Source: Madurella fahalii (lineage: Eukaryota; Ascomycota; Sordariomycetes; Sordariales). From it: 64,000 bases of DNA. Positions 10,135 through 22,302 of the stretch are shown here, piece by piece. The stretch is taken from positions 5,828,001 through 5,892,000 of the forward strand of contig CM056874.1 of the NCBI GenBank assembly GCA_029876055.1. The letters run 5' to 3'. A program made the translations under genes and the position numbers. Position 1 is the stretch's first letter. Each line of letters begins with the position of its first letter. The notes under the pieces are model-generated. The model was not told the DNA's origin and did no database searches. It worked only from the letters and a program-made list of their open reading frames with translations.

Positions 10135-13036
10135 CTACCTCCCCCTCGCAGCCCTCTTCTTCCGCAGCATCTTCTCCCGCGCGTACTCGTTCGCCGCCCG
10201 GCCCTCCTCGCCCTGGATCTCGGCCACCAGGCGCTTGTACTTCTTCTCGTACGCCGCGTCCCGCTCCTTCTTGATGCGCAGGTTCTCGCGCGCCATGAAG
10301 GCGGCGTCCTTGCGCAGCTCGCGCAGCGCCCCTTTCCGCTCGCGCTTGTGCTCCGCCCGCAGCTTGGCCAGCTCGGCCCGCTCCCGGTCCGGGTCGTAGT
10401 GCTTGTCCGGGTCGAACGAGTCCTCGAACTTGGGCACGTACGTGCGGATGGCCAGCGGCCGGTGGTGGTGCAGCTCGAGCGGTCGGCGGGAGAGGCGGGC
10501 GAGCCGTAGGAGGCGCGCGAGCGATTGGGCCGTGTCGGTTAGTTTTGTGGTGAGTGCGGGGGGCAGGTGGGTGGAGGAGGTCGCGGTGGAGGTGAGGTGC
10601 TGGAGGACGAGCAGGGCCGGGTGGAAGGTCTCGTGGAAAGCGGGGAGTGTGTGCCAGGTTTCGGAGGCGGATTTGAGGATTGCGGCGGTCGTGCTGATGA
10701 GGGCGACTTTGAGGGAGGTCTCGGCTTCGCTGGAGAGGGGCTGCTTCGGCGGGCAGCAGTCGGCGCAGGTGAGTTTTCGGATGGCGGCTTTGGAGGCCCC
10801 CTTGATCCGGATTCCGGCCGCTGGCTCGTGCACGGGGAAAAAGCCCAGCTTCTCTCGAGGCTTCTCGTGTGCTAGAGCGCAGAGCGTGTTGAGGCAGAAG
10901 TTCATCAGCTCGGGTACGTAGCGCTTTGAGAATTGTTGGTACTGGAGGGCGAGGATCGAGAGGTAGGTGCCGGTGGCATAGTCCGAGAGGGCCTGCGGAA
11001 TCTTCTGGCCGAGGTAGCGGGCAATGGCAAGCATTGCAGGAGTCACAACCTGGTGAAAGTGATCCGATGTAGGGAACGTTGTCCCGATCGCAGTGAGAAT
11101 AACCAAGTCTCCGACGGTGAGGGCTAGGGGCCGCTCCTGTTCCATCTCTTGGATATGCGTACGATACGCCTTGGCCACCTCGATCGGGAATGTTTTCGCC
11201 AGAGAGTGTATGTGCCGGCTTAAGCTCTCCAGGGTAGGGAACCAATGCAGCTCAAAATGACTGCCCAGGTATGCGACATGCTGCACCAGAGTTTGCGAGA
11301 ACTTGCCGAGCCTCTCCTTGTTCTTGCTCTCCAGCTTGGGATGATAGAGGGCTCTGACCCGTTGGACGGCCACCGGGAGCTTTGTCACCTCGATCCCGCC
11401 GAATGCCTTGAGCATCTCGCTGTGCGTCTGTGGGCAGGGGAAGGTGTAAGGGATCCCATTCTCGTCGTCACCTTTCGTGCCGGCTGTCACTTGAAAGACG
11501 GGGTCTTTCGACTCGGCTTCTGTGAGGATCCCCTTGACAAACTCGTCATCGTCGGAGTCAGGCTCTGATTCGGCATCCTCGTCGTCGCTTTCCTCGCCCT
11601 CCATGTCGTCACTTTCAAGCTCCAATTCGGAGCCACTAGCAACAAGGTCGTCATCTATTAGAAAATCGTCTTCGTCATCAAAACCCAACTCGGTAGCAGT
11701 CGGTCGGTACTTGACCCCTTTCCCGAGACCGAATTCATCGTCTTCCTCGGTATTGAACGGATCGAAGGGTTGAATTTCGGCGCTGCCCTTCACCATTTCC
11801 ACCTTCTCTTCATCCTCATCCTCATCCTCCCTATCCTCTTCGTCCGCCTCTCCACGCATGCGCTTGAGCCTCTTCTCCTCTAGTTCCTTCAATCGGTTCG
11901 ACTCCTCTTCCACCTTCTCCTCCTCTGTCTTGGTTCTTTCGGCGGGCTGCGCTCGCTTATACGCAGCGAGCTGCTTAACGCGAATATCGTAATCCTTGTC
12001 GATGGCAGCTTTATCCTTCCCTGCTATGACTATGGGGGTCTGGCCGTCCTTCTCGACCTTTGACGGCGGCTTTTGCCTCTGAAACAGGAGAGCCTGGAGC
12101 TCAGGCATGGCCTGGTCGAGCTCGGCTCTGAGTTCGTTATCCTCTTCTTTGGCCGCTTGCCGTTCCTGTCAGAAGCGTAAGTACGGGAAACGTGATGCGC
12201 CGGCAATTGCGATGGTGTGACGAGACTTACATATTTATAAAGTTTAGACTTAGCGATAACCTCCTCGTAGATCTCTTTTTTTGTCTTTTTCCTTTCCGGC
12301 TGCTCATCATCTTCAGCTTCAGCTCCCTCCGCGGCCTCTGCCAGGCGTTGGCGTTTTAGCCTCCTCCTCTCGGCACGCGACCCGTCGGACTCGTCACCAG
12401 AGGGTAGGTCCTCGTCGGCAAAATCGTCCCTCACAGGTTCCTCGTCGTCGTCAAACAGGGGTTTACCCATGTGGGTCAAACCTCCAGTCGGCTCGTCGTC
12501 TTCCTCTAGGTCGAACATGGAGGTCCTCTTGTGACTTCGTTGCTGCTCTCGGGTGTATCTCTCAATCATCTTCTCCTCAAGTGACATGTTTGGATCGTCC
12601 TCGCCGAATCGTCTGTCAATGAGACCTCCAACTTTGTTGCGACGCTGCATCTCAACGAGGAGGGTTTGCCGCCGCTAGCAAAGAGGCCTGTTAGCAAAGC
12701 GCCGGCACTGGTCAACTCGGGGATTTAAAAACATACTCTCTCCTCCCCCACAGCCTTGGCCAGCCCAGGCCTGCCTTTGATACCCATCGCTGCCTTGTCA
12801 CTGGCCGGCTTGTTGGTAGTGACTTCAAACTTGGGCCCGCGGGCGTTCGTCTTGAACTGAAACGGGTTGAACTGCTCGCGGATGCCCGCCAGGGCCTCGG
12901 ACCGTTGAAGGCGTTTATCGTTTCTCGCTTTTTGATCGTGGGCATTTTGGCGTTTTTGCTTCTTGGATTGCTGCGGACCAATGATTCCCTGTTCGCGCAG
13001 TGAGGCCTTGAGCCTCTTTAGCTGCGAACCGGCCAT
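10135..13036 (-). CDS. NOP14: Nucleolar protein 14, SSU processome component
   Basis: Nop14 is needed for 18S rRNA processing and 40S assembly in the nucleolus. The N-terminus MAGSQLKRLKASLREQGIIG and the early GPKFEV / GRPGLAK motifs are typical of the family. They are followed by VGGLIDRRFGEDDP, TREQQRS, and a long Asp/Glu-rich region. The C-terminal half is a helical repeat region ending in a basic KKRAARGR. Three exons: 13036-12737, 12674-12231, 12165-10135, giving 924 residues. Introns 12675-12736 (GTATGT) and 12166-12230 (GTAAGT) keep the frame. An in-frame upstream ATG at 13114 exists, but the conserved MAGSQ start at 13036 is preferred. It shares a 297-base promoter with the next gene. 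Confidence 0.93.
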
Positions 13037-13333
13037 TTTTTGCCGGTCTGCTAGAGTTGGCGAAGGAGGAGAATGCGATGGGCTGTCCCGTCGAGAATAC
13101 GGAAGCTCTTCCAATCCACTTCAGAGATTTTTGGACGGTGGTGGTCGCGCTATCTTATCTGCTGCCCCACCTGCAGGGAAATTTTGGCGGCGAGTCGAGG
13201 CAGTAATCAGATCTGTGGTTTCGCCTAACTCACCTCAGCCACCAAAGCTCATAGCGGTTCTCAATGTGGAGCAACCAACTGATCCGTGACAACCAGCAAG
13301 CAGTGACGGCATCACAACAGTCACGTCGGCATC

Positions 13334-14398
13334 ATGGGGTGGCTGACCATGGTCATCCGGAATGACCGGGTGCTGTTTGGCTACCTGGCGTTCAACGCAG
13401 TGGCATGGTTCATGGGCGTGCGCTACCTGCTCAAGAAGTGGCGGGACGAGGCCGAGATCAAGCCGGTCCAACCCAAGACACAGTACATCACCCAGGAGAC
13501 TGAGGACGCGCTCAAACTGAGCACGCTCGACACGCTGCTAGGTCACTACAACTATGCCATTCGCGAGACATCGGCAAAGATTGTCTGTGATAGAGCCGTC
13601 AATGACAAGGAAACGGTAGAGATGTTGCTCTGGGGAATCACACGCAAGGACTACGATGAGCGCATGAGGAACCTGCGGGCGCTCGCGATTATTACGGATT
13701 CTCGTGAGCCAGCGCTTCACTGCCCAATGCCATTGACACGGAAACTGATTATTTGCGAAGAAAGCCTTGAGCGGCTCCACAGATGGAAAGCGTATGCTGC
13801 TTTGGTTAGATCTCTGGAGCTGTCACTCGACCCGGAGCAAGAAACGCTCGATCAAGAAGACTGGGATGAGTACAATCTGCGCGATATGTCGGAGAAGCTG
13901 TGCCTGATGTTCATCAGCCAGCTGATCAACTGCTATGATGTCGAGAAGCTTGTCAAGGCCAAGTTTGTCGAGAAGTGGTTGGCCAAGCAAAACTGGGGCA
14001 CTACTACGGACCAACGGCAGCGAAACTTTGCGCAGTACACTCGCTGCAGGAATAACCGCCTCAACGACATCATCGCTGCACTCCGGGCATCCCACTCTGG
14101 CCGAGAAGCCCTAGAAAACGCAGGTCTCATGGCTCCAGCGTCACCCGAAGACAGCGAACCCGAGGACAGCATCCCTTTGATCGAGCAATTTAGTGTTCTG
14201 CTGCCTGGGACCATCACCATGAGCGACTTGCGAGAGGACGACCCTACGCGAGCCTTTATCCGGTCCCTGCAGACATTGCAGAATATAGAGGACCGCCAGA
14301 TGCGACAGCGACATCGCGAAGCCATGGTTTTGAACGACGGGACTCGTCCGCTGAACAGTGATGACATCATTCAGAGAGACCTAGGATCTCCCTCATGA
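13334..14398 (+). CDS. Fungal conserved protein with N-terminal membrane anchor, function unknown
   Basis: A single-exon gene of 354 residues with an ATG in good context (ATCATGG). Residues about 13-33 (VLFGYLAFNAVAWFMGVRYLL) are a likely transmembrane anchor. The remainder is hydrophilic and helical, with LSTLDTLLGHYNYAIRETSA and later paired helices that look like a divergent armadillo/HEAT-type fold; that is only an impression. The C-terminal region is acidic with SLQTLQNIEDRQMRQRHRE. There is no signal for secretion beyond the anchor. It is transcribed divergently from NOP14, about 300 bases away. I cannot name a family; homologues with this layout are expected in other filamentous ascomycetes. 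Confidence 0.75.
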   Translation: MGWLTMVIRNDRVLFGYLAFNAVAWFMGVRYLLKKWRDEAEIKPVQPKTQYITQETEDALKLSTLDTLLGHYNYAIRETSAKIVCDRAVNDKETVEMLLWGITRKDYDERMRNLRALAIITDSREPALHCPMPLTRKLIICEESLERLHRWKAYAALVRSLELSLDPEQETLDQEDWDEYNLRDMSEKLCLMFISQLINCYDVEKLVKAKFVEKWLAKQNWGTTTDQRQRNFAQYTRCRNNRLNDIIAALRASHSGREALENAGLMAPASPEDSEPEDSIPLIEQFSVLLPGTITMSDLREDDPTRAFIRSLQTLQNIEDRQMRQRHREAMVLNDGTRPLNSDDIIQRDLGSPS

Positions 14399-16598
14399 GG
14401 TCTCACTGGGTTTCACGCCTGCAGGGTCAATACGAACCCCGACTTGGAAACTACCCAGTATCGGCTGCCGGTTAGAGCACCCCGAAGATGTGCAAGCGAG
14501 AACAGCATCGACCGGAGAGGTGGTAGCGCCCACTTCATCTACAGTCACCGCCGGGTATCTAAACCGAAATCAGAGAAGACCATTATTCAGTCTTGGCTAT
14601 ATCATCTCAAGGATAGCCCCTCCCGTGGCGGCAGCGGGGATAATCCTAGCAGACGGGGACGGTACCTTGCAGCGGGATCGCGTTTGGGCCGACGGCATGA
14701 AGGAATACTTGGCTGGTTTCCAGAAATGCTCAGTACGAGTCTGGTAACACAAGGAGCACAGAGCGTTATGTGTGCCCGATGAATTGGTATGCTTCAAAGT
14801 TCTTGAAACGTTGGCCGTCGAAACTGATTACGAAGTTGAAGTGCGAGCTACCACGTTCCGCTCTAGCTAACAAGCCATCCATTCTCGCTTGGCCTACATG
14901 GTACGGGTCTTCGGCCAATAACCGTAGAATGTGGCAGACGGTTCACAACTCGATAGCCGAGTAAGAAGAATTATCCGGGTTTACACCCCCCAGGCCGGCA
15001 AGGGCCTTTTGGTTGAGCCGTGTCTGATCCGGGTAGAACGAGACGGCAGTTGAGCAGCTAAATCCAAACAGCCACATAGGATATAGCCTCCAATTGTGTC
15101 ACGAAGTGTTGTTTTGTTGTCTCCCAGAAACCTAAGAAGAAACTCCGTTGCTTGGGGCATCAAGAACTGGGACATGTTGAGTGGTTGGATGCATGTTTGT
15201 TTGTGTCCCGCATGCAGCTGCAGAAGAGAGGAGCCCAGCCCCTGGTTTCACGTGCAGCCTTGCGCCGTCGCAGCGTAGCATCAATCAACAGAAGCAAGGA
15301 CGTCATCCTGACGAGGACGCAGCTGATCCCTTCGCCGTCTGTTGAGAAGTCTATCGTACTGTACTCCAGACAGGGTAGGCATATGAGCTGCTAGAGCCTC
15401 GTAATGGCATGAAGGCGAGCTGATTGCAGTGGGGTTGAGCTTATGGTTTCAGTGGATGTGCCGGGTTGGAGGTCAAGTGGCAGGGCAGCTTAACCAGGGT
15501 ACTGCCCACGCGACCTGGAGATCTCTGGCCAGGGTCTTTCAGTTCGTTGAGGTCGCAGGGTAGCAAGGTTGCAATGGTTGGTGGCTGTGAAGGAATCATC
15601 AACTTGTGACATTACCCATCGTGCACGTGGTCGTTGATGGTCGTTGATGGTCATTGTTGGCCGTTGTTGGTCGCTGTTGGGGGTCAGCTAACCGCTCGTC
15701 TCTTTTTATTTGTTTTCTTTCCTTGTCTGGCGAGACGAGGGATCAGTACGCAGGCGAATGCAGCAGTTCCAACGAGGCAGCGGCACGAGATTGGCGAGAC
15801 AGACCAGGATACCCACTCTGTTGCAGAAGGGTCGACGCAGGCTGCAAAACAGCCGCTTGTTGATGCAGGGCAGTTTTGCTCTGCTCTGTGTTAAATAAGA
15901 CAAGGCAAAGCCGACGGTCCTTTGCACCCAAGGCTGTTCGTGTGCACCCTGTAGAGGTTCTGTGCTTTGATGTCGTCCTATCCCACCCCTCCACTCGTTT
16001 CTTCAATCTTCCCATGGTTACCTCCTCATTTCCCAGCTGTTCTTGCTCCCCTATTTCTACCCGAGTAAGCTGCTCTTCGTCTGGGCCGATAACACGCTCC
16101 CCCCGCCGATCCCATTCTTCGACCTTCTTCTGTCCCGGCTCCAATACGCCGAGTGGACCGGCCATCCAAATTCGCCAGCGATTAAATAATTGGCTATCCC
16201 TGACGACCGACCGACCGAACTGAAGAAGCACGGGCGGCCGAGCATTATTCTTTGTGGTTGCATTAATTAATTCACGACTCAAAAGAAGCCAGCGGTCACA
16301 GGTCTCAGGAGCGCGTCCGACAGCCTTTGAAACCAAAAGCCAGAAAGCGAGGTGCAGCGCGACGGCCAGAAGCGACGGCCAGAAACGACGGGCCCCTTTC
16401 TGTTGATTACCCGGCCTGAGGTGTTTGTTGAGTGGCAGGTGGGTTCCAGGCCTGGTGCTGCACCACGGCTCGCTGCCCCGTGGTTCGTCCCGCGCCCAGC
16501 TCGCGCTGCACTTGTTTTGGTGGCGCCCAGGCACTGGGAGTGGGGGGTGTAAACAATAAACCCGCTGGGGCGTGTGCCGCCATAACTTCTGGCCCAAC
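14399..16598. other. Intergenic region upstream of CLIP-170 gene
   Basis: 2.2 kb between two plus-strand genes. Open frames here lack coding character. There is an imperfect 10-base tandem repeat, (GGTCGTTGAT)-like, at about 15628-15680, and an origin-like or promoter role is possible but unsupported. The last part is presumably the promoter and leader of the gene at 16599. Confidence 0.5.
15628..15680. repeat. Imperfect 10-base tandem repeat
   Basis: Five units related to GGTCGTTGAT / GGTCGTTGTT in a row, ending in a G run. Simple sequence in a non-coding region. Confidence 0.6.
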
Positions 16599-19313
16599 AT
16601 GTCCTCTACCACAACTTCGACATACACTACCACGACAAGACACACCCTGTCAAGACGGCCGGGTCGCGGCGGTATCGCCACAGCGTCGACGCCAAACCTA
16701 AACCAGGTTTATACGGCACACTCGACCCGCCTAGCGCCTCCGGGACTCTCGCGCAAACCGTCCCTCGCTGCGCTCACCCAGAACTCGTTGGCCGCAATTC
16801 CTGATGATTCCGAAGGCTACGCATACAACTCTGTCCTGACCGACACCACCATGCCGTCACCACTTACCCCAGGCCGCTATGCCGGCGGCGACGACATTGC
16901 CATCGGAGACACGGTCGAAGTTCCTGGAAGCATGACCGGCACTGTCCGTTTTATCGGCTCCGTCGCTGGACGCAAGGGTACCTTTGCCGGCGTCGAGCTG
17001 CACCCCGATTTTGCGCCCCGCGGCAAGAACAGCGGTGATGTTGATGGGTAAGCACATTTTGGCTTTCGGGTACTGCCCCTTTTTTTTTTTATTTTCGCAT
17101 AGGCTACCTAAGCTACGGGGCGATGCATGCAAAACCTCGGTGGTGATGCTAACAAGGTTACCCCTTCCTGCAGCGTCTACTACTTCACGACAGTGCAACC
17201 GGGCGCGGGCATCTTCCTTCCCCTATCCAAGGCCGTCAAGCGCGATTCACCCGCCATGTCGGCCAGTTCGTTCCCTCTCACACCGGCAAGCGGCGGGTTA
17301 AAAGTCGGTAACCAAAACTCGACAAACTACACACCGCCTACCCCGGGCCTGCCCAAGTTCAGCCAGTCCGTCGGCCCTGGCCGCGCTGCGAGCCCTCTTG
17401 GAAAGAAGACGCGTCCCTCGCTACCGCGTCCGGAATCGCCCGCCAGAAGGCTCCAAATGACACCTGCTCCTCGTCCATCCATCACTACCCCCGGGGCCAA
17501 AGCGGTGCCTGCCCGGTTTGGCAGCCCGACTTCCGGCAATAAGTTCGCCCAGAGCGTCCGCGGCACCGCTGGTGACCCGAGCAAGCGAATCCCGGGACAT
17601 GCACGGAAAGGCAGCGTCGGACCGCGTAGTGTTTCGGTTCTCGGAATAACGTCTAACCAAACTTTCACCGACGAGGAGACGACACCGGTAGGGATACAGA
17701 GGACCCAAACAAATGGCAGTGTTGGCTCGGTTTCGTCTTTCGCTCTAAAGGTGCGGCCGGCCTCGAGAGCTGCGTCCAGGATGGGCAACCATGCCAGCGA
17801 TGAAGAGCTCGAGAGACTTCGGGCCGAGCTGGAAGACCGGGACCGCCAGCTGAAGGACCAAGCGACGACACTGGCCGAGATGGAGAGCAGCCTGATAGAA
17901 CTACAGGGTCTGATTGAGAACTCGGACGGACCGCCGCGGCAGCGACAGAATAGTATCGATGACAAGGACACGGCGCAGCTTCGGGCGCTAGTAAGGGAGA
18001 AGAACGAAAAAATCGCCATGCTTACGGCCGAGTTTGATGCGCATCGAGCAGATTTCCGGAGCACTATTGATACCCTAGAGATGGCGAGCACAGAGACAGA
18101 GCGGGTCTACGAAAAGAAGATTGAGGAACTGATGCAGGAGATCCAAGAACTCCAGGACCGGACTGCCGACGTGGATACGATCGCGGCGCAGCTAAAACAG
18201 TTAGAGGAGTTGGTACAAGAACTCGAAGAAGGACTCGAAGACGCGAGGAGAGGCGAGGCCGAGGCGCGCGGCGAGGTCGAGTTCCTCCGTGGAGAAGTTG
18301 AGAGGACACGCACCGAGCTCCGGCGCGAACGAGAGAAGGCGCAGGCCACTATGAACGGCACTAACGGCATGGTAAACGGCGGCTCCATGTCTAAGGAGCT
18401 AGAGCAGAAGGAGGACGAGATCAGAGGCCTCAAAGCCATCATCCACTCGCTGAGCAGAGACTCGGTCCCCAACGACAACCCTGAGAGGACCCCCACGCAG
18501 CGCTCGGCACCGTTCCGTCCCCACCCTGGGGAGTCTATCGAGGACCGCCTTACCCGCGAGAAGCTCGACCGGGAAGTCGCCGAGCTGCGGGCTCTGGTAG
18601 AGAGCAAAACCAGCCGGGAAGAGGAGCTGGAACGTGAGCTCGAGGCGCTGCGTAGAGGAAGCGTCGCCAGCGCCGCCGGCCCGGGGCAGCGGGGAAGCGC
18701 CGTAACCATGGGCAGCACCAACCAGCGGAGCTCGCTCCGCGACTCGCGCGGGACGGTCGTGCTAGCGCCGCCGCGCGGCAGCCCCGAGACGCAGCATAAT
18801 GGCGGCCTGGGCTTGAAGCACAACCGCGGCCCCGCCCTGGACACGATGACCGAGAGCGACTCGTACAGCACGGCGACGGAGCACAGCACGCTGTGGTGCG
18901 AGATCTGCGAGACGTCGGGGCATGATATCCTTACCTGCACAAACGTGTTTGGATCGTCGTCGGCTGAGCAGCAGCAGCGGCAGCAGAATCATGGCGGTGC
19001 GGAGGATGTTGACGGTCTCTACGGCGGCGGTGGGCTGAATATCAACGACAATAAGCCCAGCGACGGAGACCTGGAGTTCAAGCCGGCGCCGCTGTCGCCT
19101 GTCAAGGCTAAGGTTGCCCCTGCTCCCGCCTCTGCCCCTACTCCTGCTGCTGCGACGGCCACACCCCCGGCGTCAGCGGCAGTCCCTAACCCGATGGAGT
19201 CGGGCCCGGTCGCGGGCAAGGACAGCGGCGTGGTGGACGCGGGCAAGTGGTGCGCCCTGTGCGAGCGGGACGGGCACGATAGTGTTGACTGCCCGTTTGA
19301 GGACGCCTTCTAG
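16599..19313 (+). CDS. clipA: CLIP-170-type microtubule plus-end tracking protein
   Basis: A CLIP-170 homologue (Bik1/Tip1/ClipA group) that binds growing microtubule ends and links them to dynein and polarity factors. Exon 1 (16599-17047) and exon 2 (17174-19313) give 862 residues; the 126-base intron splits the CAP-Gly domain. CAP-Gly spans about residues 99-170, with VRFIGSVAGRKGTFAGVEL and the groove motif GKNSG (usually GKNDG). A Ser/Pro-rich basic linker follows, then a coiled coil at about residues 360-645. Two C-terminal zinc knuckles are visible, CEICETSGHDILTC (about 723) and CALCERDGHDSVDC (about 842). The second, near-terminal knuckle separates it from p150/dynactin. Start chosen at MSSTTTSTYT; the frame has no earlier ATG. 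Confidence 0.9.
17048..17173 (+). other. Intron within the CAP-Gly coding region
   Basis: Donor GTAAGC, acceptor CCTGCAG. Removing it joins ...GKNSGDVDG to VYYFTTVQPG, the expected CAP-Gly continuation. At 126 bases it is longer than most introns in the window and has a T run. Confidence 0.85.
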
Positions 19314-20430
19314 AAGAGGTCCTACGATGGGGTCCGGGCTGTAGATTTAGCGGTTTTGATTCGGCTTTGTGATTGTGTGTGTAGTACGGTCTTTTGTAAT
19401 GGAATGCTTCTCTCTTGGCGAGCTTCTTGTATTGTGATATCATTAGTGGTATGCTCTCTGAGGGGTTTGGTTTTTTTGTTGACTTGGAGATGGGCGAGGT
19501 GATGATGAATGGGCGGATGGATGGGTGGATGGATAGCGATGGATGGGATAAGAGGTATCGTCATACATACAAGGTACCCTTACTTACGTGCCTTATCGTC
19601 ATGGGGCCGGCTGGCTGAATAGCTGTGGAACTGAAGGCTGGTTCGATACCTACAACACTTGCTCGACTTCTTATAAGGGGGTGATGTCGCCTCCGTGTCT
19701 TGTCGTTCATGCTGTGCTACCTGGGTGCCATACCTTGGGGCAGTCTTGTGCCACGCTGTTGAGGTGTATCTTTGGGGTTGGAACACTATGGGGTGCCCAG
19801 GTGTGTTATCTATTTTGTGATACTAGATTTGAAAATTTCTTAGGGCTTGGAGTACTTAAAGTTTAGGACGCTGTGGGAGCCTATCTTACCTAACCTACCT
19901 GAAGGTGCGAAAATGTCTCTCGCTCTGGCGTTGAGCTGCCTGGGATTCCGTATAGATAGCTCCGTACACAAACCGAAACTGGCCCGGCAACCACTGAGGA
20001 AGCTCCAAATTTAGCATAGAACCCACTGAAAGGCTCACGCTGGGAACCCGGCTGTGGCGGAGGGCTGCATGCGGTTGGGACGAGGGATCCACCGCGACCT
20101 GCCGACCCCCGTCGAGGTGGGCTTGGCGAGCTGAGCAGCTCGACACCTCATCCAAACGAAAAAGATGTTGGCAGGCCACTGTCAATAAATTATTTTAGAC
20201 GCTGCTCTTTTGGCCTAATCGGTCTCTGATCTCGAAGCCCGGCGCAATTGATACGAGCTGTATTAGGTTATATCGATAGCGAGTCGCCGAACAGAGATAT
20301 TGCTTTACCAATATCCAAGCCATTACGTTTTTTAGGTGGTCGACTCTTGACGGTCGATGAACACAACGAGCCGCGCAACCACTTGGAGCCAAGCGCAGAT
20401 CGAGTAGTGCCCGCATCGGAACTGTCCGCC
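19314..20430. other. Intergenic region
   Basis: About 1.1 kb between CLIP-170 and the kinase gene, both on the plus strand. It contains a GGAT-type microsatellite at about 19507-19547. A B-box-like GGTTCGATACC lies near 19639 but no tRNA can be folded around it. No coding frame was supported. Confidence 0.6.
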
Positions 20431-21806
20431 ATGGCGCAAGTCTTCTTCGACCTCCTCGCCTCCTTCGGGAGCTGCCTGAACTGCTTCCCGGGGTCGCCGA
20501 CGCTCAAGATCAACAGCCGCAGCTTCAAGATCCTGCGACTTCTAGGCGAGGTACGCGGGGGGAAAATGCTGCCCATTCTCAGCCCCAGATATGAATGAAC
20601 AAGATTGCTAACAAGTTCATTTGTTATCTTTTTGCTTCTTTCCAGGGCGGCTTCTCCTACGTCTACCTCGTCCAAGACACGTCGACATCCGAGCTCTTCG
20701 CGCTCAAAAAGATCCGGTGCCCGTTCGGCGCCGAGTCGGTCGCGCAGGCCATGAAGGAGGTCGAGGCGTACAAGCTGTTTTCGCACAGTCCCGGGGTGAT
20801 CCACAGCGTCGACTACTCGATTGCCAGCGAGAGAGGGGGCGGGGGCGGGGACGACGGGCAGAACAAGACCGTCTACGTCCTGCTCCCGTATTATCGCCGC
20901 GGGAACCTGCAGGATATGATCAATGCCAATCTGGTCAACCATACGAAGTTTCCCGAGAAGAGGTTGATGCTGCTGTTTCTGGGCGTGTGCAGGGCGCTGA
21001 AGGATATGCATCAGTATAGGGGCCCCGGGGCTGCGCCGGGAGGGGAGAGGATGGAGATGAGGCCGGATGGGGTGGATGAGAATGTGAGGGCTGCCCGCGG
21101 GGCGAGGAGAGCAGATGATGAGGACGAGGCGGAGCAGCAGAGGCCGCTGATGACTGAGGATGAGAGGATGCCGGCTGCTGTTCCGGGCGCGGTGAGGAGT
21201 TATGCGCATCGGGATATTAAGCCTGGTGAGTCGCGTTTGCTGGAGGAGGCGTCTTATGGTGCGATATGCTGACTGAGTGGGCTTCTAGCAAACATCATGA
21301 TCTCCGACTCCGGTGCCGACCCGATCCTGATGGACCTTGGTTCCATCGCCGTCTCGCCCTTGCCTATCACCAGCCGTTCCCTGGCCATCGCGACTCAGGA
21401 TACCGCCGCCGAGCACAGCACCATGCCGTATCGCGCGCCCGAGCTGTTCGACGTCAAAACGGGCACCGTCATCGACACCAAGGTCGATATTTGGTCGCTC
21501 GGGTGCACCCTGTACGCTTGCCTCGTCGGCAAGTCGCCATTTGAGATGCGCAGCGACGAGACGGGCGGGTCGCTCAGCATTTGTGTGCTGTCTGGCGACT
21601 GGCGGTTTCCGGACGAAGGCCCAGGGGGGAAGCAGAAGGCGAAGGCGACGGCCGGCGCGGATGATGCAGGCATCATCAGCGAACCTATCCGCGAGGTTGT
21701 CAGAGCCTGTCTAAAGGTTGAGCCGAGTGAGCGGCCGGATATTGATGAACTGATTGGGATTGTTGAGCGGGTAGTGGAGGAATTGCCCGAGGACGACTCT
21801 GCTTAA
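20431..21806 (+). CDS. ENV7: ENV7/STK16-family serine/threonine kinase
   Basis: A NAK-family kinase; yeast Env7 is a palmitoylated vacuolar-membrane kinase. Three exons (20431-20550, 20646-21225, 21289-21806) give 405 residues. The N-terminus has paired cysteines (FGSCLNCFPG) that fit palmitoylation. The kinase domain has the Gly loop LLGEGGFSYVYLV, catalytic Lys in FALKKI, catalytic loop AHRDIKPANI, and MDLGS in place of DFG, which is normal for STK16. The activation segment ends TMPYRAPELF. A roughly 60-residue Gly/Asp/Glu/Arg-rich insert sits between LKDMHQ and the HRD loop. Introns use GTACGC and GTGAGT donors. Nothing indicates inactivity. Confidence 0.88.
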
Positions 21807-22302
21807 AGGCGGATGGGAGTACCTCTGCTGATGTGTCAGCGATTCGAGTCATATGGCTGATTTTGGGTTCGAATGGCGTTCGGAACTGGGCTTCTGGGTG
21901 GTGGACTAGTTGGTGGGCGGGCTTTCTCCCTTCTTTGTATCATGTTCTGACATTTTCCTTGGTGGCTGGGATGAACAACGCTGAAATATACGATTGCCGG
22001 CAAGCTCATATGGCCGAGCAGGATTGGCACGTGTGAGAGCACAATTTCAGGTGCGTTATAGACGGAGTTCCGGGTAGTTTGCACTACGCCCTTAGCGGTC
22101 AGAGCAACCTGCTTGCTCTGACACGAGAGGGCGAAAAGCGCATTATGAATATAAGTGAGAGTAAGAGCCTCTAGATTGCCCACAGTTCTAGATTACTGAC
22201 GCCTGGCAAAGTAAACGGCAGAGCGTAGCCTGAAAGGGAGTAATGCCGCATCTAGCTTGCAATCTGCGGCAGGTCTATGGTCTAGCTAAGCTCTATATGC
22301 TT
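21807..22302. other. Convergent 3' intergenic region
   Basis: 496 bases between the kinase and nucleoside hydrolase stop codons. It should contain the two 3' UTRs; no other feature was recognised. Confidence 0.65.

Noticed and set aside
9809..11245. Minus-strand 478-codon frame
   Set aside because: It overlaps NOP14 in another frame, is Pro/Arg-rich and shows no conserved domain; NOP14 is well supported here.
15743..16681. Minus-strand 312-codon frame before CLIP-170
   Set aside because: No family resemblance and it overlaps the CLIP-170 start on the opposite strand; likely chance in GC-rich DNA.
19636..19650. GGTTCGATACC B-box-like sequence
   Set aside because: No tRNA folds around it; single motif matches are expected by chance.
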